A stretch of DNA of 64,000 nucleotides from Ceratobasidium sp. AG-K. Lineage: Eukaryota; Basidiomycota; Agaricomycetes; Cantharellales; Ceratobasidiaceae. A model generated the notes under the pieces. That model saw only the letters and a program-made list of their open reading frames with translations. It ran no database searches and was not told where the DNA came from. Below are positions 45,685-55,793 of the stretch, piece by piece; positions within the stretch are counted from its first letter, which is position 1, and every line of letters begins with the position of its first letter. The stretch lies in NCBI GenBank assembly GCA_037039685.1, contig JAWNGF010000015.1:759001-823000 (forward strand), given 5' to 3'. The position numbers were made by a program, and so were the translations under genes.

Positions 45685-46061
45685 GGCCTCGCTGGTGTGA
45701 CGCCTGGGACAAGAACTTTGAGGCGGACCTGGCGGACTGGAGGATGGAGAGGGGAAGATACCAAAGGGAGGGATTCGAGTGGAAGCCATTCTGGTGGCAG
45801 GAGAAGGAGGCGGATGTGTCGCAGTGGACAGAAGTTGAGCCGGACGTGCGACAATGGTTGAAGGAGCATGTGGAGGAGCAGGAACAAGTTATGGACTGGT
45901 CTAAGGCAGACTGGGCCGACGAGAAGACATGGGAGAAATGGGAGGAGCACTGCGACAAACCGGGTAACACCATGTTCAACCCCATAGATACAACGGAGGA
46001 GGAGGAGGACAAGGTCGACACCCTGGTAAAGAAGGCCAACAAGGACTGCTGGGTGCAGTAG
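45297..46061 (+). CDS. Third ORF of A3, 254 aa, intact, unknown function
   Basis: ATG 45297 (MPAVTRSTIGSNL) to TAG 46059-46061. Same length as in A4 and colinear along its whole length. Conserved blocks: RILDAGAALYIFKQSQQ (residues about 26-42), DNILHSDLGEFHWVGKKW (about 53-70), FVCQGCAAFQVSEVVLLS (about 82-99), WVPGY, DLADWRMERGRYQREGFEW, then an acidic Trp-rich tail with KPGNTMFNPID. No signal peptide, transmembrane stretch, nuclease or protease signature is visible. It lies between pol and the polypurine tract, where env sits in errantiviruses, but does not look like env. It is the only undamaged gene of this element. Confidence 0.88.
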   Translation: MPAVTRSTIGSNLIRIIKGLAFHTVRILDAGAALYIFKQSQQGPRHMQFRASDNILHSDLGEFHWVGKKWPTRMQLQQKDIFVCQGCAAFQVSEVVLLSTYMLGVVKWGQEGAYSREWVPGYKGCLLSLRPRWCDAWDKNFEADLADWRMERGRYQREGFEWKPFWWQEKEADVSQWTEVEPDVRQWLKEHVEEQEQVMDWSKADWADEKTWEKWEEHCDKPGNTMFNPIDTTEEEEDKVDTLVKKANKDCWVQ

Positions 46062-46090
46062 CTGGGTCCCCTCAGGTTCCCTTCATGGAC

Positions 46091-46106
46091 CTTAAGGGGG
46101 GAGTAA
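46091..46106 (+). promoter_or_regulatory. Polypurine tract of A3
   Basis: cttaaggggggagtaa directly before the 3' LTR at 46107. Confidence 0.85.
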
Positions 46107-46564
46107 TGTTGTGAGCCCTGATCACTCCATCAGACTTGTCTGCGTCTTGTCCTGTCTTGTGGCTGTGTATGTTACATTTTGTTTCCCTTTCCCCGCCGCG
46201 TTGCCACCTCCTTGTGGTTTTCCTGTTACATTGTGTAACGCGGCTGTGCTTTGTATGAGTCATGTCTGTTCATACAGCATGACTCATATGGACACTCCTG
46301 ATTGGTAGACTGTTATGACTCTTGTGGCTGTGCTTTGTATGACTTGGCCGCTCCTGGAATATATATAGAGGACCAACAAGCCTGGTAACCCCAGCTTGTT
46401 TTGTCTCGTCAAACATCCCTTTTGAGTGACACTTTGAACCACCCCTACCCTCAAGAACCCACAGACACTTAAGTGTGTTGCGGTTCAAGAGGTTGCTTAG
46501 GTCTTAGTGCCGTCCACTCTACATTGCGGCTTGTCTCATAGCCAGCAAGAAGAAGCTTATGACA
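46107..46564 (+). repeat. 3' LTR of A3 (family A)
   Basis: 458 bp, TGTTGTGAGCC ... CTTATGACA, followed by TSD CAAAC. Confidence 0.96.
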
Positions 46565-46569
46565 CAAAC

Positions 46570-47510
46570 GGCATAACAACATATTTGTATTGCCCCTTCT
46601 TTGTCCTGAAAGCCGTTTTCCACTCGTCCCCTTCCTTGATTCTAATGTTGTTAAAGCCCATGTGTAGGTCCAGTTTTGTGAAGATCTTTGCACCTTTTAG
46701 TTTCTCCAGCAGGTCAATCTGTTGGGGCAATGGAAATTGATCTGCTTCCGTTATTTTGTTGACTTTCCTGAGATCAATGACAAAACGTAGTGATCCATCC
46801 GCTTTTGGTACAAAAAATCCTCCTGATGCAATCTGTGAGTTACTGGGACAAATTTTTCCAAGCCTGAGCTCTTCCTCAATATACTCATCTAGGGCCTTGC
46901 ACTGGGCTGGGGATAGGGGGAATGGTCTAGCTGGTTTGGGCAGTGGTGCAATAGGAACAAAGTTGATTTTGTAGTCAAAGTCCTTGTGGGGTGGTAATTC
47001 CTTGAAGTTATTTTCTAAAAAGACATCATAGAAGTCTTGTAGCTCTGTTGGTAGGTCCTCTGGTATTTCCTCTATTGTTACCTTGCGTCCTGTTGCTTCT
47101 CTCCATTTACTTGTTGTGTTTCCCAGTTGATTGCTGGATTGGCCATTTCTAGCCATGTCATTCCTAGAACCAGGGGGTTTTCTCCAGTAGGCATGGCATA
47201 GAACCATTGCTTGAAAGTTCAACCCAGTACTGAGAATTCTAATGTTACTTTGAATCAAATGGTCTTGCTGAGTTCTTCCCCTTGGATTCCAATGACCTTC
47301 CAAGGCATTGGGAGTTCAATAAGTGGGAGCTTGTTCTTTTGTGCAAAGGTGATGTTGATGACGTTTTTTGATGCACTTGAGTCAATAAGTGTGTTGATTG
47401 GGTCCATGATTCCTGCTATCTGAGTGGAGACAAGCAGTGATCCATTTGTTGTTCTCAAGTACATCGTTTTCCTTGAGATAGTAGGTTTGTTTGTGCAACT
47501 AGACATGGGT
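46570..47510 (-). pseudogene. pol: pol of B, 5' part (protease and RT start)
   Basis: Pol starts near MSSCTNKPTIS (47506). The retropepsin site reads LIDSSAS where DSG is expected, so the catalytic Gly is lost. RT begins with RKVNKITEADQFPLP and IFTKLDLHMGFNNIRI and runs to QYKYVVMPF, where A3 is inserted. A frameshift lies near 47290-47110. Confidence 0.85.
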
Positions 47511-47559
47511 ACTAGACACCCTGTTCTTTTCCCAACTTGGAGCTGGAGTTGTTGACCTT

Positions 47560-49667
47560 GGCTGCTTTTACTTTGATTGATGACTTGTGATCCTACTTCT
47601 GTGTGTTGTTAGGGCATTTGCCAATAGTATGTCCCTTTTCTCCGCACTTGAGGCATTGTCCTTCCCTCTTTCTTGTATTCCAGACTTCCATGGAACCCTG
47701 TCTTCATCCTTGGTCTCTGAGCGCATTGAGGGAGCAGAGGTCTTTGAAGCTTTGACCGTTTTTCCATCCTTCTTTTTGAATCAATTGTCAAGTGCCCTGA
47801 TGTCCTGGACTGTGTTGTTGCACTCAATTGCAAGTGTGATCCATCCCTCAAGGGTGTTGATGTTGTCTGGGCAGGCTTGTAGTAGCTTGATCTGGATTGT
47901 GTTATGAAGCTTTGATTTGAAGGTAGAGATAAGCACCTGTTTGTCCCAGCCAAGTTCTGCCGCAATGAGTCGGAATTGGGCTGCAAAGTGCCTGACTTGG
48001 ATATTTGTCCCCCAGTGGTTAAGGGTGCGCATATCCCGCTCTGCCTTGTGTTGTTGGTCTGGTTTGCCAAACTGCATCCTAAATCCTTCCTTGAAGTTCC
48101 TCCAGGATTCCAGGTACTGGTGCACCCCTCCTTTGTTCTGGAGACACAGGAAACATTGCACCCAGGGGGCACATTTGGTACTGCTCATGTTTGTCAGGAA
48201 GGCAGTGATTCAAGCCTTGTCATTGGGAATTTTTTGGGGCAGCTGCCTGAAGTATGCTTCCATTTGGTCGACAAAGAGATCTGCTGCTGCACCTGTTTCA
48301 CCTGTGAAGCTATCTGGTTTCTGGACTTTGATGCGTTCTGCCCTGGGGCCTGCTGGTTCCTGTACCCTGTTTTGTAGCTCCCTGATTGTTTGGTGGAGCT
48401 CCCTGATGACTTCTGCTTGTCCCTCATGAGGTGGGGATCCTGCTGGGGTATGCGCTGATCGTTGTTCTTCTTCTTCCTGTTCTTGGACTAAGAAGAAATC
48501 TTCCCTAAACCAGTTGACAATGTTGGTGATGTTGGTTTCAACTGTTTTGATTTGTTGCCCAAGTCCTGTGGCACCCCTTCTGTAGTTTAGCAGTGCCTGG
48601 TTGACACAAACTAGCTCGAGTGCTACTTGGTGGTTGACATCTTGGACTGCGGCTTGTCCCTGAGTGACTGCTGCAATTGCTCGTCCCATTTCCACCAAGT
48701 TTCTTCCACAAATGCCAATGTTTTTGCCTATCCTGGTAACCTCCATCCTGAGGTCCTCTAAACCCTTGTTGATGTTGTTCAGGCGTCTATGAAAGGCCCT
48801 GACCTCATCCCTAATTGCAACATGTTCTCTATTTAGAATTGCAAAAATTTTGTTTAGATGGCCATTGTGTTCCCCAAAGTGTAGTTGGATAGCATTGAGG
48901 ATTGCCATGTTTCCTACTGCATTGACTTGTCCAGGGGTTGGTGCTGGGTAAGGTGGTGCTGCTTGCGGTGGGATGGATACAAGTGAAGCATGTGAAGAAA
49001 GTGGTGTGGGAGAGACTAGGAAAGGTGCCCATTGGATAAAATGTTGCCCAATTTCCACTGCATCATAGTTGCTAGATACAGTTGTGTTAGAGGGGATGTG
49101 GAAGATTGGCTGTTGTTGGTGTGCTGGTCCAGCAATCACCTGGGGTGGTACTGGTACTTGACCCAGTAGTTGGAACTCTAGAGGAGGAGCCCTTCTTTGT
49201 GCCAAAGGTGAGTGGATTGCTATTGTGGACTAATATATGTCCATTGGACTTCCTAGCAGAAAGGGGGCTTGTCTTCCTTCCTCACTGCATATTGTGACAA
49301 TTTTCCCATGGGCAGACTGTGATGGAACCTCACTATCTATTAGGGTGATAGGAGTACGGTTTGCATACTGGACTGTGATATCTGCGTCTGGATCTATGCG
49401 TTCATTGCTGAGGCGTGCCTCAGTGACTTGGGGAGGATATTCTACTACTTGAGGTCCTTCTTGCTGGGGCTCTTCTTTGATAGTAGCCCCTAGCTCTCCT
49501 GGGACACTTTGTGTTCTGCTGGGGGCGCGTTCTGTGGCGCTTGCTGATCTTGGAGCAATTCCTCCTGTTGTCCAATTGGATTGGTTAGGACACCCTGCTC
49601 TGCTAGGGTTGGTCCTTCTTGAAGCGTTGGATGCTGCTGATTGTGGTCTGGTATAGGGGTGACTCAT
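47560..49667 (-). pseudogene. gag: gag of B
   Basis: ATG 49667 (MSHPYTRPQSAAS). Ser/Pro-rich leader to a stop at 49230, then 48210-49205 with a Pro-rich part, a long coiled coil (about 48,950-48,500) and the start of the capsid core (KPDSFTGETGAAADLFVDQM), then 47781-48188 (capsid C-terminal half), then zinc knuckle CLKCGEKGHTIGKC near 47640. At least three frame breaks. The 258 bp between the LTR and ATG are a 5' leader with no feature beyond the primer site. Confidence 0.82.
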
Positions 49668-49911
49668 TCTGTGTTGTTGCCACAAGAAAACTTTGCTGCT
49701 AAAGCCCTGATTGCGTTTAGCTTGGTATATGTGTATTCTGTTTGCAGGACTAGCAAGGATTCCACAAGGGACAGATTGATGAGAGTGTTGTTGAGATAAA
49801 AGACTGGTCCAAATTCAGCAGTTGTAAGACCTAGACAGTGGAATGTTGGAGCGCAGTGTTGACAGATATATTGATGTTGGATTCTGTATATGGGGGTCTT
49901 GTGGCTTGAGA

Positions 49912-49923
49912 CAGCTTGTTTGC
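49912..49923 (-). promoter_or_regulatory. Self-primer binding site of B
   Basis: cagcttgtttgc, two bases (aa) inside the LTR start at 49926. Exact reverse complement of gcaaacaagctg at 50063-50074, about 34 bp from the minus-strand TATA. Confidence 0.85.
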
Positions 49924-49925
49924 AA

Positions 49926-50415
49926 TGTTGCAACCTCCTTTGAGACTGCAAGAACTATGACTATGAACAGCAACTAAGGCCTGAGGAACTCCAAGCAGTG
50001 CTACACTGAGCGCACTCTTAACACTTAGAGGTAGAAGGGACATTCTGAGGGTGAATGACAAGGCAAACAAGCTGGGGCTACCAGGCTTGTTTTGGCTTGT
50101 ATATATATGCAAACATGGCAGTGTTAAGCACTGCTGCCACAAGAAACAAGTCATACAGTCTTACCAATCAGGAGCATCTGTGAGTCATGCTCTATCAAGA
50201 GACATGACTCTATTCAAAGCGCAGCTGGCGTTACATGATGGTAACAAGGTAGCCACAAGGTTGTGGCTAGACAAAGGGAACACTGGTCAAAGGGGAACAA
50301 GGAAACCAAGAAAACAGCCAAGGCCATATGGGCCAAGGGTGACACATCATCCATACACCCCACTAAATGCGGGAGAGGGTGCAAGACAAGTCCATGGTGA
50401 GCCTAGCTCACAACA
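49926..50415 (-). repeat. 5' LTR of B (LTR family B)
   Basis: 490 bp, TGTTGCAACC ... GCTCACAACA, followed by TSD TCACA. TATA on the minus strand (plus gtatatatatgc) and TGAGTCA upstream of it. Confidence 0.95.
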
Positions 50416-50420
50416 TCACA

Positions 50421-52000
50421 TTCCACAATGAATCTCTTGTCATGGTCAGGTTGAGACTGAATTGGGGCCTTGATGAATTCTTTGATGAGGCCCTGGAAAC
50501 TTTCTTCTACTTTGTTCATCCATTCCCAGTTTCTTCCTTTGATGGTCAGGCCATAGAGGGGTCTGGCAATGTGTGTATAGTTCTTGATAAATCCTTGATA
50601 AAAGTTTGCAAACCCTAGAAATGTTTGTACATCTGTAATGTTTGTTGGCATTGGCCATTTTTGGATTGCTGGTACTTTTTCTTGTTGCATTTCTATCTGT
50701 TCTCCCAAGATGACTAGCCCCAAATAGTCCACCTGCTGTACATGGGAAGAACATTTCTTCAGGGAACAGTATAGTCCCAGCTTTTGCAGGTGCTGAAGGA
50801 CTTCTTTCACATGTTTAGGGTGTTTTCTTCCTCCTTGGAGAAGAGTAGAATATCATCAATGTTGATTTCAATCTAGACATCCTTGATATCCCTGAATTCT
50901 GTGTCCTTCATGTTTTGGAAAGTGGCTGGTGTGTTTGTGAGAACAAAGGGCATGACCCTTGACTCCAACAGTCCATATTGGGTTCTGAAAGCTGTTTTAT
51001 GTACATCCTCCTTGGCAACTTCTACCAGGTTACATCCCAACTTCAGGCCCAATTTGCTGAAGATTCTGGCTCCATTCATGGTTTCTATCAAATCATGGGT
51101 CCTGGGGAGGGGGTAGTGGTTCTTCTTATTGTTGCAAATTGTGTATTGGTCATCCATACCTAAGTGTAGGGGTTGAGGAACACCATTGATATCCTTCCTT
51201 TTCACAAACATGACTGGGGATGCCCACTGCAAGGTGGATAGGACAATGAATCCTTTTGCTAGGTTTTTGTCAATCCATTTTTGCAGAACAGCACCTTCTT
51301 CCTTTGTCAATGAGTAGACTGCTCCAACATTGGTTTGGCCTCCAGTTCTAATTCAACTCTTGGATTGTAGGGTTGATGTGGGGGTAGTTTTTCTGCTTCT
51401 TTTGCTTCAAAACAGATGCAAACTCCTTGTAGATCTTGGGTAATTGTCCCACCACCCCCTGTTCTAGACCATTTATTTCTTTGCATAAACATTCTGTTGC
51501 ACAGAAGTCTGAATTGAATTCTAGGATACCACTCATCCAGTTGATTTTCAGGTTATGTTTCTTTAGCCATGGGATTCCTAGGACTATGGTGTGTCATCCC
51601 AGCAGTGCCACATTGTAGGTGATTTCCTCTATGTGATCATTCATAATGATTCAGAGAGTGACTTCTTGGTTGATTAGTCCATTCAAAATGGGACTTCCAT
51701 CAATGACTTGGACCCTTTGAGCTATCTTCTTCTATTTGGTGGGGATTTTGTGTTTTATTTTATTTTTTTATTTTATTTTTATGTCCTTGCTATTGATAAA
51801 AATTCCTGAGGTTCCCAAATTGATCATGGAAGTGGTTATGAGATTTCTTGTTGGGCTTTTGATCCTGATTGGCATGCAGCATTGGTCTGCATATTCAGTC
51901 AAACAAAGATACAATTTGTTTACAGACTGATTTTGATTTTCCTCAACAATACAATATACTTCTAACTTTAGGGTGCCCAATGTTCCCCTCAGGCACAGCC
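50421..52000 (-). pseudogene. pol: pol of C, 5' part (protease remnant and RT)
   Basis: Protease C-terminal region (GILEFNSDFCATECLCKE near 51500), RT (TKEEGAVLQKWIDKNLAKGF at 51300; AFRTQYGLLESRVMPF), catalytic box NIDD instead of YIDD near 50850, then 50421-50810 up to FIVECD where B is inserted. Several stops, including one after FRDIKDV. Same clade as E2 pol (ECLCK motif, YGLLESRVMPF style). Confidence 0.82.
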
Positions 52001-52039
52001 TTTTCCCAATTCTAAATCACTTGTCTCATCTTCTAAGGC

Positions 52040-53500
52040 TGCTATCTGCACTGTACAGTCTTTTGCAATGTGCCCCTTCTTGTTGCACTGATGATGTGTG
52101 GGCTTTGCTGGTGATAGCCACTACTTCAGTCTTGGCATGCCTAATGTCTGGTTGGATGAACACAAAGGGTGTCTCCAATCTGCTTCCATCTCCCCATTTG
52201 ATTGTTGGTGCTAGGAACCCTTGATTGTTCTTTAGATCATCTCAATAGTTCCCTTCTTGCTACCTGATGATGTTACCATGTGGATCCCTCTCCCTTCTGA
52301 TATTTGTGTGCTATTGCACTTGTGGTCACCTTTTTGCAGGTTCTGCTCTGTGTTGCCCTCTCCAGGGCTTTTCTGCTCTTCTGTTCCATATCTTTGGCAA
52401 TGAGTGCTCCATCAATTTCTTGCTTCCTGGTATATAGATCCTGGAGGGTGGCATTGTGGCAGTTGAAAGCTCAAGGTGTTAGCATGTCTTTGATATTGTC
52501 TTTAAGACCTGCAAAGAAGTCGCATTTAAGGGTTTCCTTGTGTATCTCAAAGGAGCAGATAGGGTTCTGAATTCAGTGGTGTACTGGACAACAGTTTTTG
52601 TATGTGACAGGGTCTTGTATCTTTTCTGGTAGACTTCCACCTGTTCAATTTCTCCAAAGGCAAGTTCCCCTTCTTGTTGGAAAACATTCATGTCTGAGAA
52701 GATTGCCTTTGGTGTTCCAGCCATGTGTAGATCCTGGAAGGGCCTGATCCAGTCAATCACATCCTTTTGCAGGTAGGAAATGATGATCCTGATCTTGCAC
52801 TCATCTGTGGCAGTTGCATATTTAGAACTGGCTATCTAGTTTGCACAGGCATACACAAAATCCCTGGCTTTTGCACCTCTTTTGCCTTTGAATTCCCTTG
52901 GTTTGGCTGCTGCTGACTTTTTGTGTGTTCCTCCAATGGAAATGCTGGTTGGCATTTGGGTTGTGCTTGCTGATGCTAGTGGTGCAAATTGCATCATTGA
53001 GCCCCTGAGGACTTGTTGATTTTGTCTTGATCCTAGGGGTAACCCTAATTGGCTTGTTCCTGAATTAGGAACACAGGTTGTTGTGGACTTAGTGGGAACT
53101 GGGATATTTTGTGGGTTGGTGATGACACCATTGGCCCATATGCAATCTTTGATGGTTCTGCCTTGTTCCTGGAGTCCCCCATATAATCCATTGGTTTCAT
53201 CTAGGACTTTGTTATGCTTGGCAATACAGATGTTGCCATTGTCCCTGTTGTGTAGGATCCATTGTTCAATCCTTTCCACCCTGTTTCCAATTAGTCCTAT
53301 TTGGTGCCCAGTTACTTTGAGGAGACAGTTCATTATGTCCTCTTTAGATTTGCCTTCAATTGTTGTTTCCCACCACAATTCTCCATAGTAAAAATTTGAT
53401 GTGGTGTCTGAGTCTGTGGGAATGCAAAAACTAGTGGTTGCCCAAGTTGCCACAAGACCCTTGAGGACACTATGATGGTGATTGACTGTTTCCTTCTGGA
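52040..53500 (-). pseudogene. gag: gag of C
   Basis: Open 52836-53500: leader, coiled-coil-like region (VTGHQIGLIGNRVERIEQW) and a basic stretch before the core (KPREFKGKRGAKARDFVYAC). It continues 52479-52830 with IRIIISYLQKDVIDW and QYTTEFRTLSAPLRY, then decays to a zinc knuckle CNKKGHIAKDC near 52070. Start codon uncertain; the frame is open from the LTR. Related to E2 gag by its knuckle and LELGKG end. Confidence 0.75.
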
Positions 53501-53504
53501 ATGA

Positions 53505-53516
53505 ATCTTGTTTTGC
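53505..53516 (-). promoter_or_regulatory. Self-primer binding site of C
   Basis: atcttgttttgc, two bases (aa) inside the LTR start at 53519. Exact reverse complement of gcaaaacaagat at 53700-53711, about 34 bp from the minus-strand TATA. Confidence 0.85.
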
Positions 53517-53518
53517 AA

Positions 53519-53996
53519 TGTTGCAACCCAACTCTATGATGGTTGCCAACTGTGACTGTATGTGCTCAAGTCAAGACTTAGAGAGACTTAGCACCCAAAG
53601 AACTGTGAACTGTAGACTGTGAATGGCACTAAGACCTGAGGATCCAAGGTAACCCTGAGGGAAGCCCAGTGAAGGACTGTTTGTTTGGGAAATGACAAGG
53701 CAAAACAAGATGGGGATACCATGCTTGTTGTTGCCTCATTATATATTCAGAAGAGGCATGAGTCATGCTCATGCCAAGAAACAGGTCATACAAACTATCC
53801 AATCAGAAAGCTCTATGAGTCATATCCTATAAAGGAACATGACTTTGCCAAGGAAGGAAGCTGCAAGACAAAGGAGAAAGGAACAAGAGAACAAAGGAAA
53901 TACACACAAAGGAGAATGCAAGAACAGAAGACACAAGGAAAGCAAACAGGAGTCCAAGTCCATTGGAGGGGCCTTGGGTCATGACACAGGTGGTGA
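53519..53996 (-). repeat. 5' LTR of C (LTR family C)
   Basis: 478 bp, TGTTGCAACCC ... GGGTCATGACA. TATA on the minus strand (plus cattatatattc) and a TGAGTCA site. Followed by CAGGT, the expected right TSD half. Fragments of this LTR also lie at 30886-31085 and 32685-33036. Confidence 0.92.
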
Positions 53997-55793
53997 GGAC
54001 AGTGGTTGGGGCAATGACAAGGGTCAATGAGTGGCTCTTAGGTGTAAGCTCAGCAGACACTCAAGTGGATGGGGAAAACAACAAGAGAACAAGTCTTGTC
54101 TCCACAAGACTTGTGTTGCTGGTATATATACTATTTACTGTGGCTATGTACAATAGAAAGCCATGACAAAAGGAGAGAAAGCAAGAGTCAGAGAGAAGCA
54201 GGGACAGAACAAAGGGAGCAAGGTATGTCCATGGAGATCAAGGAGACCAGGAAACAGGCCAGGTGGGCATGTCCCATGGTTGTGCATTACACTTGTGCTC
54301 AGAAAGATTGCATCACATGAGTTGAAAACACCTGTTTGACTGTAGCTCACAAACAAGCAGGGACCCAAAGCCAGGAATATGTACACATGGTGAGAACTAC
54401 ATTCTATATATAGTTCTATTCAAATAATTGGGCTTGTACTTATGCAAAGCTCAGGAGAAGTGAATGTAACTTGGAAGGGGTGATGCAATCTTTTTGATCA
54501 TGCATACAGCCAGAGAGAAAAGCTTGATTGTCAGAGGGTCATGGGAGCTAAAATTCTAAATGAAATACTCATGTTTCTAACATAACTCCTTGCTCTACAA
54601 CACAAAGTTTTGTGTCATTTTGATGGTAGGTTTTGCTTGAGATAATACATAAATAGTGGAAATGCATTCAGCTCTAGCGCACCATCTAAAAGAATAGGAC
54701 ACAAGGTAGTGTAATAAAAGTTGTGTGCAAGAAGATTTAGTACATTTATACCTTGGAATGTCTTTGAACCACCAAAAGAATCTCCTGAAAGTGGCTTGGA
54801 CTGTTGAGTGACCATCAGTTACAAAGAGTGTATGATCCAGAGTGGGTTTTCTAGAAATTGTATTTGACTCAGATAGATACAGATAGGAAGACAGGAAGGG
54901 TGTGTATATGCTTTCATGTTACAAAGTTGCTCAAAGCAAGCCTCTGCCCAGCTACCCAAGGAACTGTACTGAACAAGTTCCAAATTTGACATAGTTTGTA
55001 ATGGTTTGCACTATTGTGAGGTTGATCAAGGAGAAAACATCTGCAGATGAACAGCTCCTGCATCCAGTGGGTGTACACTAGGAAAGCATATACACACCCT
55101 TCCTGTCTTCCTATCTGTATCTATCTGAGTCAAATACAATTTCTAGAAAACCCACTCTGGATCATACACTCTTTGTAACTGATGGTCACTCAACAGTCCA
55201 AGCCACTTTCAGGAGATTCTTTTGGTGGTTCAAAGACATTCCAAGGTATAAATGTACTAAATCTTCTTGCACACAACTTTTATTACACTACCTTGTGTCC
55301 TATTCTTTTAGATGGTGCGCTAGAGCTGAATGCATTTCCACTATTTATGTATTATCTCAAGCAAAACCTACCATCAAAATGACACAAAACTTTGTGTTGT
55401 AGAGCAAGGAGTTATGTTAGAAACATGAGTATTTCATTTAGAATTTTAGCTCCCATGACCCTCTGACAATCAAGCTTTTCTCTCTGGCTGTATGCATGAT
55501 CAAAAAGATTGCATCACCCCTTCCAAGTTACATTCACTTCTCCTGAGCTTTGCATAAGTACAAGCCCAATTATTTGAATAGAACTATATATAGAATGTAG
55601 TTCTCACCATGTGTACATATTCCTGGCTTTGGGTCCCTGCTTGTTTGTGAGCTACAGTCAAACAGGTGTTTTCAACTCACGTGATGCAATCTTTCTGTGT
55701 GCGAGTGTACATAAGGAGCGCATACATGGAGAGGACGAGCACAAAGCAACCAAACCCAAGGCAAAACACAGAGAAACAGGTGAGGTTGTGACA
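53997..55793 (-). repeat. LTR, family D, cut by C on the left and split by a foldback element
   Basis: D-type sequence 53997-54289 and 55708-55793, ending GGTTGTGACA. The first 40 bp or so are missing because element C is inserted there. Hairpin at 54089-54114. The two pieces join at TA, the target of the foldback element. Right flank CAAGA. Confidence 0.82.
54290..55707. mobile_element. Foldback/MITE-like element, 626-bp terminal inverted repeats, TA target
   Basis: Arms 54290-54915 and 55082-55707 are inverted copies without indels (every pair sums to 109997), nearly identical apart from the outer 12 bp and a mismatch in catcacatgag/ctcacgtgatg. The spacer is 166 bp. Termini CACTTGTGC / CACTCGCAC. 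TA stands on both sides (54288-54289, 55708-55709) and the D-type LTR continues across. No transposase. The TA target suits a non-autonomous Tc1/mariner-type element; an assembly fold-back is less likely because of the TA and the spacer. Confidence 0.75.

Larger units (their letters stand above)
39318..46564 (+). mobile_element. Element A3: complete family A retrotransposon, TSD CAAAC
   Basis: 7247 bp, with 458-bp LTRs at 39318-39775 and 46107-46564, flanked by CAAAC at 39313-39317 and 46565-46569. I count about 20 LTR differences by eye (about 4-5%). Order: 5' LTR, primer site, gag, pol, third ORF, polypurine tract, 3' LTR. It is the innermost complete element and has the most CpG left. gag and pol carry several CGA-to-TGA stops, while the third ORF is intact. 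It splits the RT of B between PF and GLKNAP; excision with one TSD restores that frame. Confidence 0.97.
35414..50415 (-). mobile_element. Element B: complete minus-strand gypsy chromovirus with A3 nested inside, TSD TCACA
   Basis: LTRs of 490 bp each at 35414-35903 and 49926-50415, flanked by TCACA at 35409-35413 and 50416-50420. Internal order on the minus strand: primer site, 5' UTR, gag, pol, third ORF, polypurine tract. A3 is inserted in RT (TSD CAAAC). Without A3 the element is about 7.7 kb. RT and protease active sites are mutated, so it is inactive. Confidence 0.95.
33391..53996 (-). mobile_element. Element C: old minus-strand gypsy element holding B and A3
   Basis: 5' LTR 53519-53996, primer site, gag 52040-53500, pol 50421-52000 continuing at 35413 and running to 33391. 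A solo LTR D (33941-34385) and the whole of element B (35414-50415) are inserted in pol; removing B with one TSD copy rejoins FIVECD to ALDRAMG in frame. Catalytic sites are decayed and CpG is rare. The chromodomain end and 3' LTR are not in the window. Right TSD half CAGGT (53997-54001), inside an LTR D. Confidence 0.88.

Noticed and set aside
45297..46061. Third ORF as an envelope gene
   Set aside because: No signal peptide, no transmembrane helix, no cleavage site; the composition is that of a soluble, Trp- and acid-rich protein.
54615..55382. Identical 66-aa frames on opposite strands
   Set aside because: A consequence of the inverted arms of the foldback element, with no protein-like features.
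55082..55707. Foldback arms as an LTR pair
   Set aside because: The arms are inverted, not direct; flanked by TA rather than a 5-bp repeat; ends are CACT...AGTG, not TG...CA.
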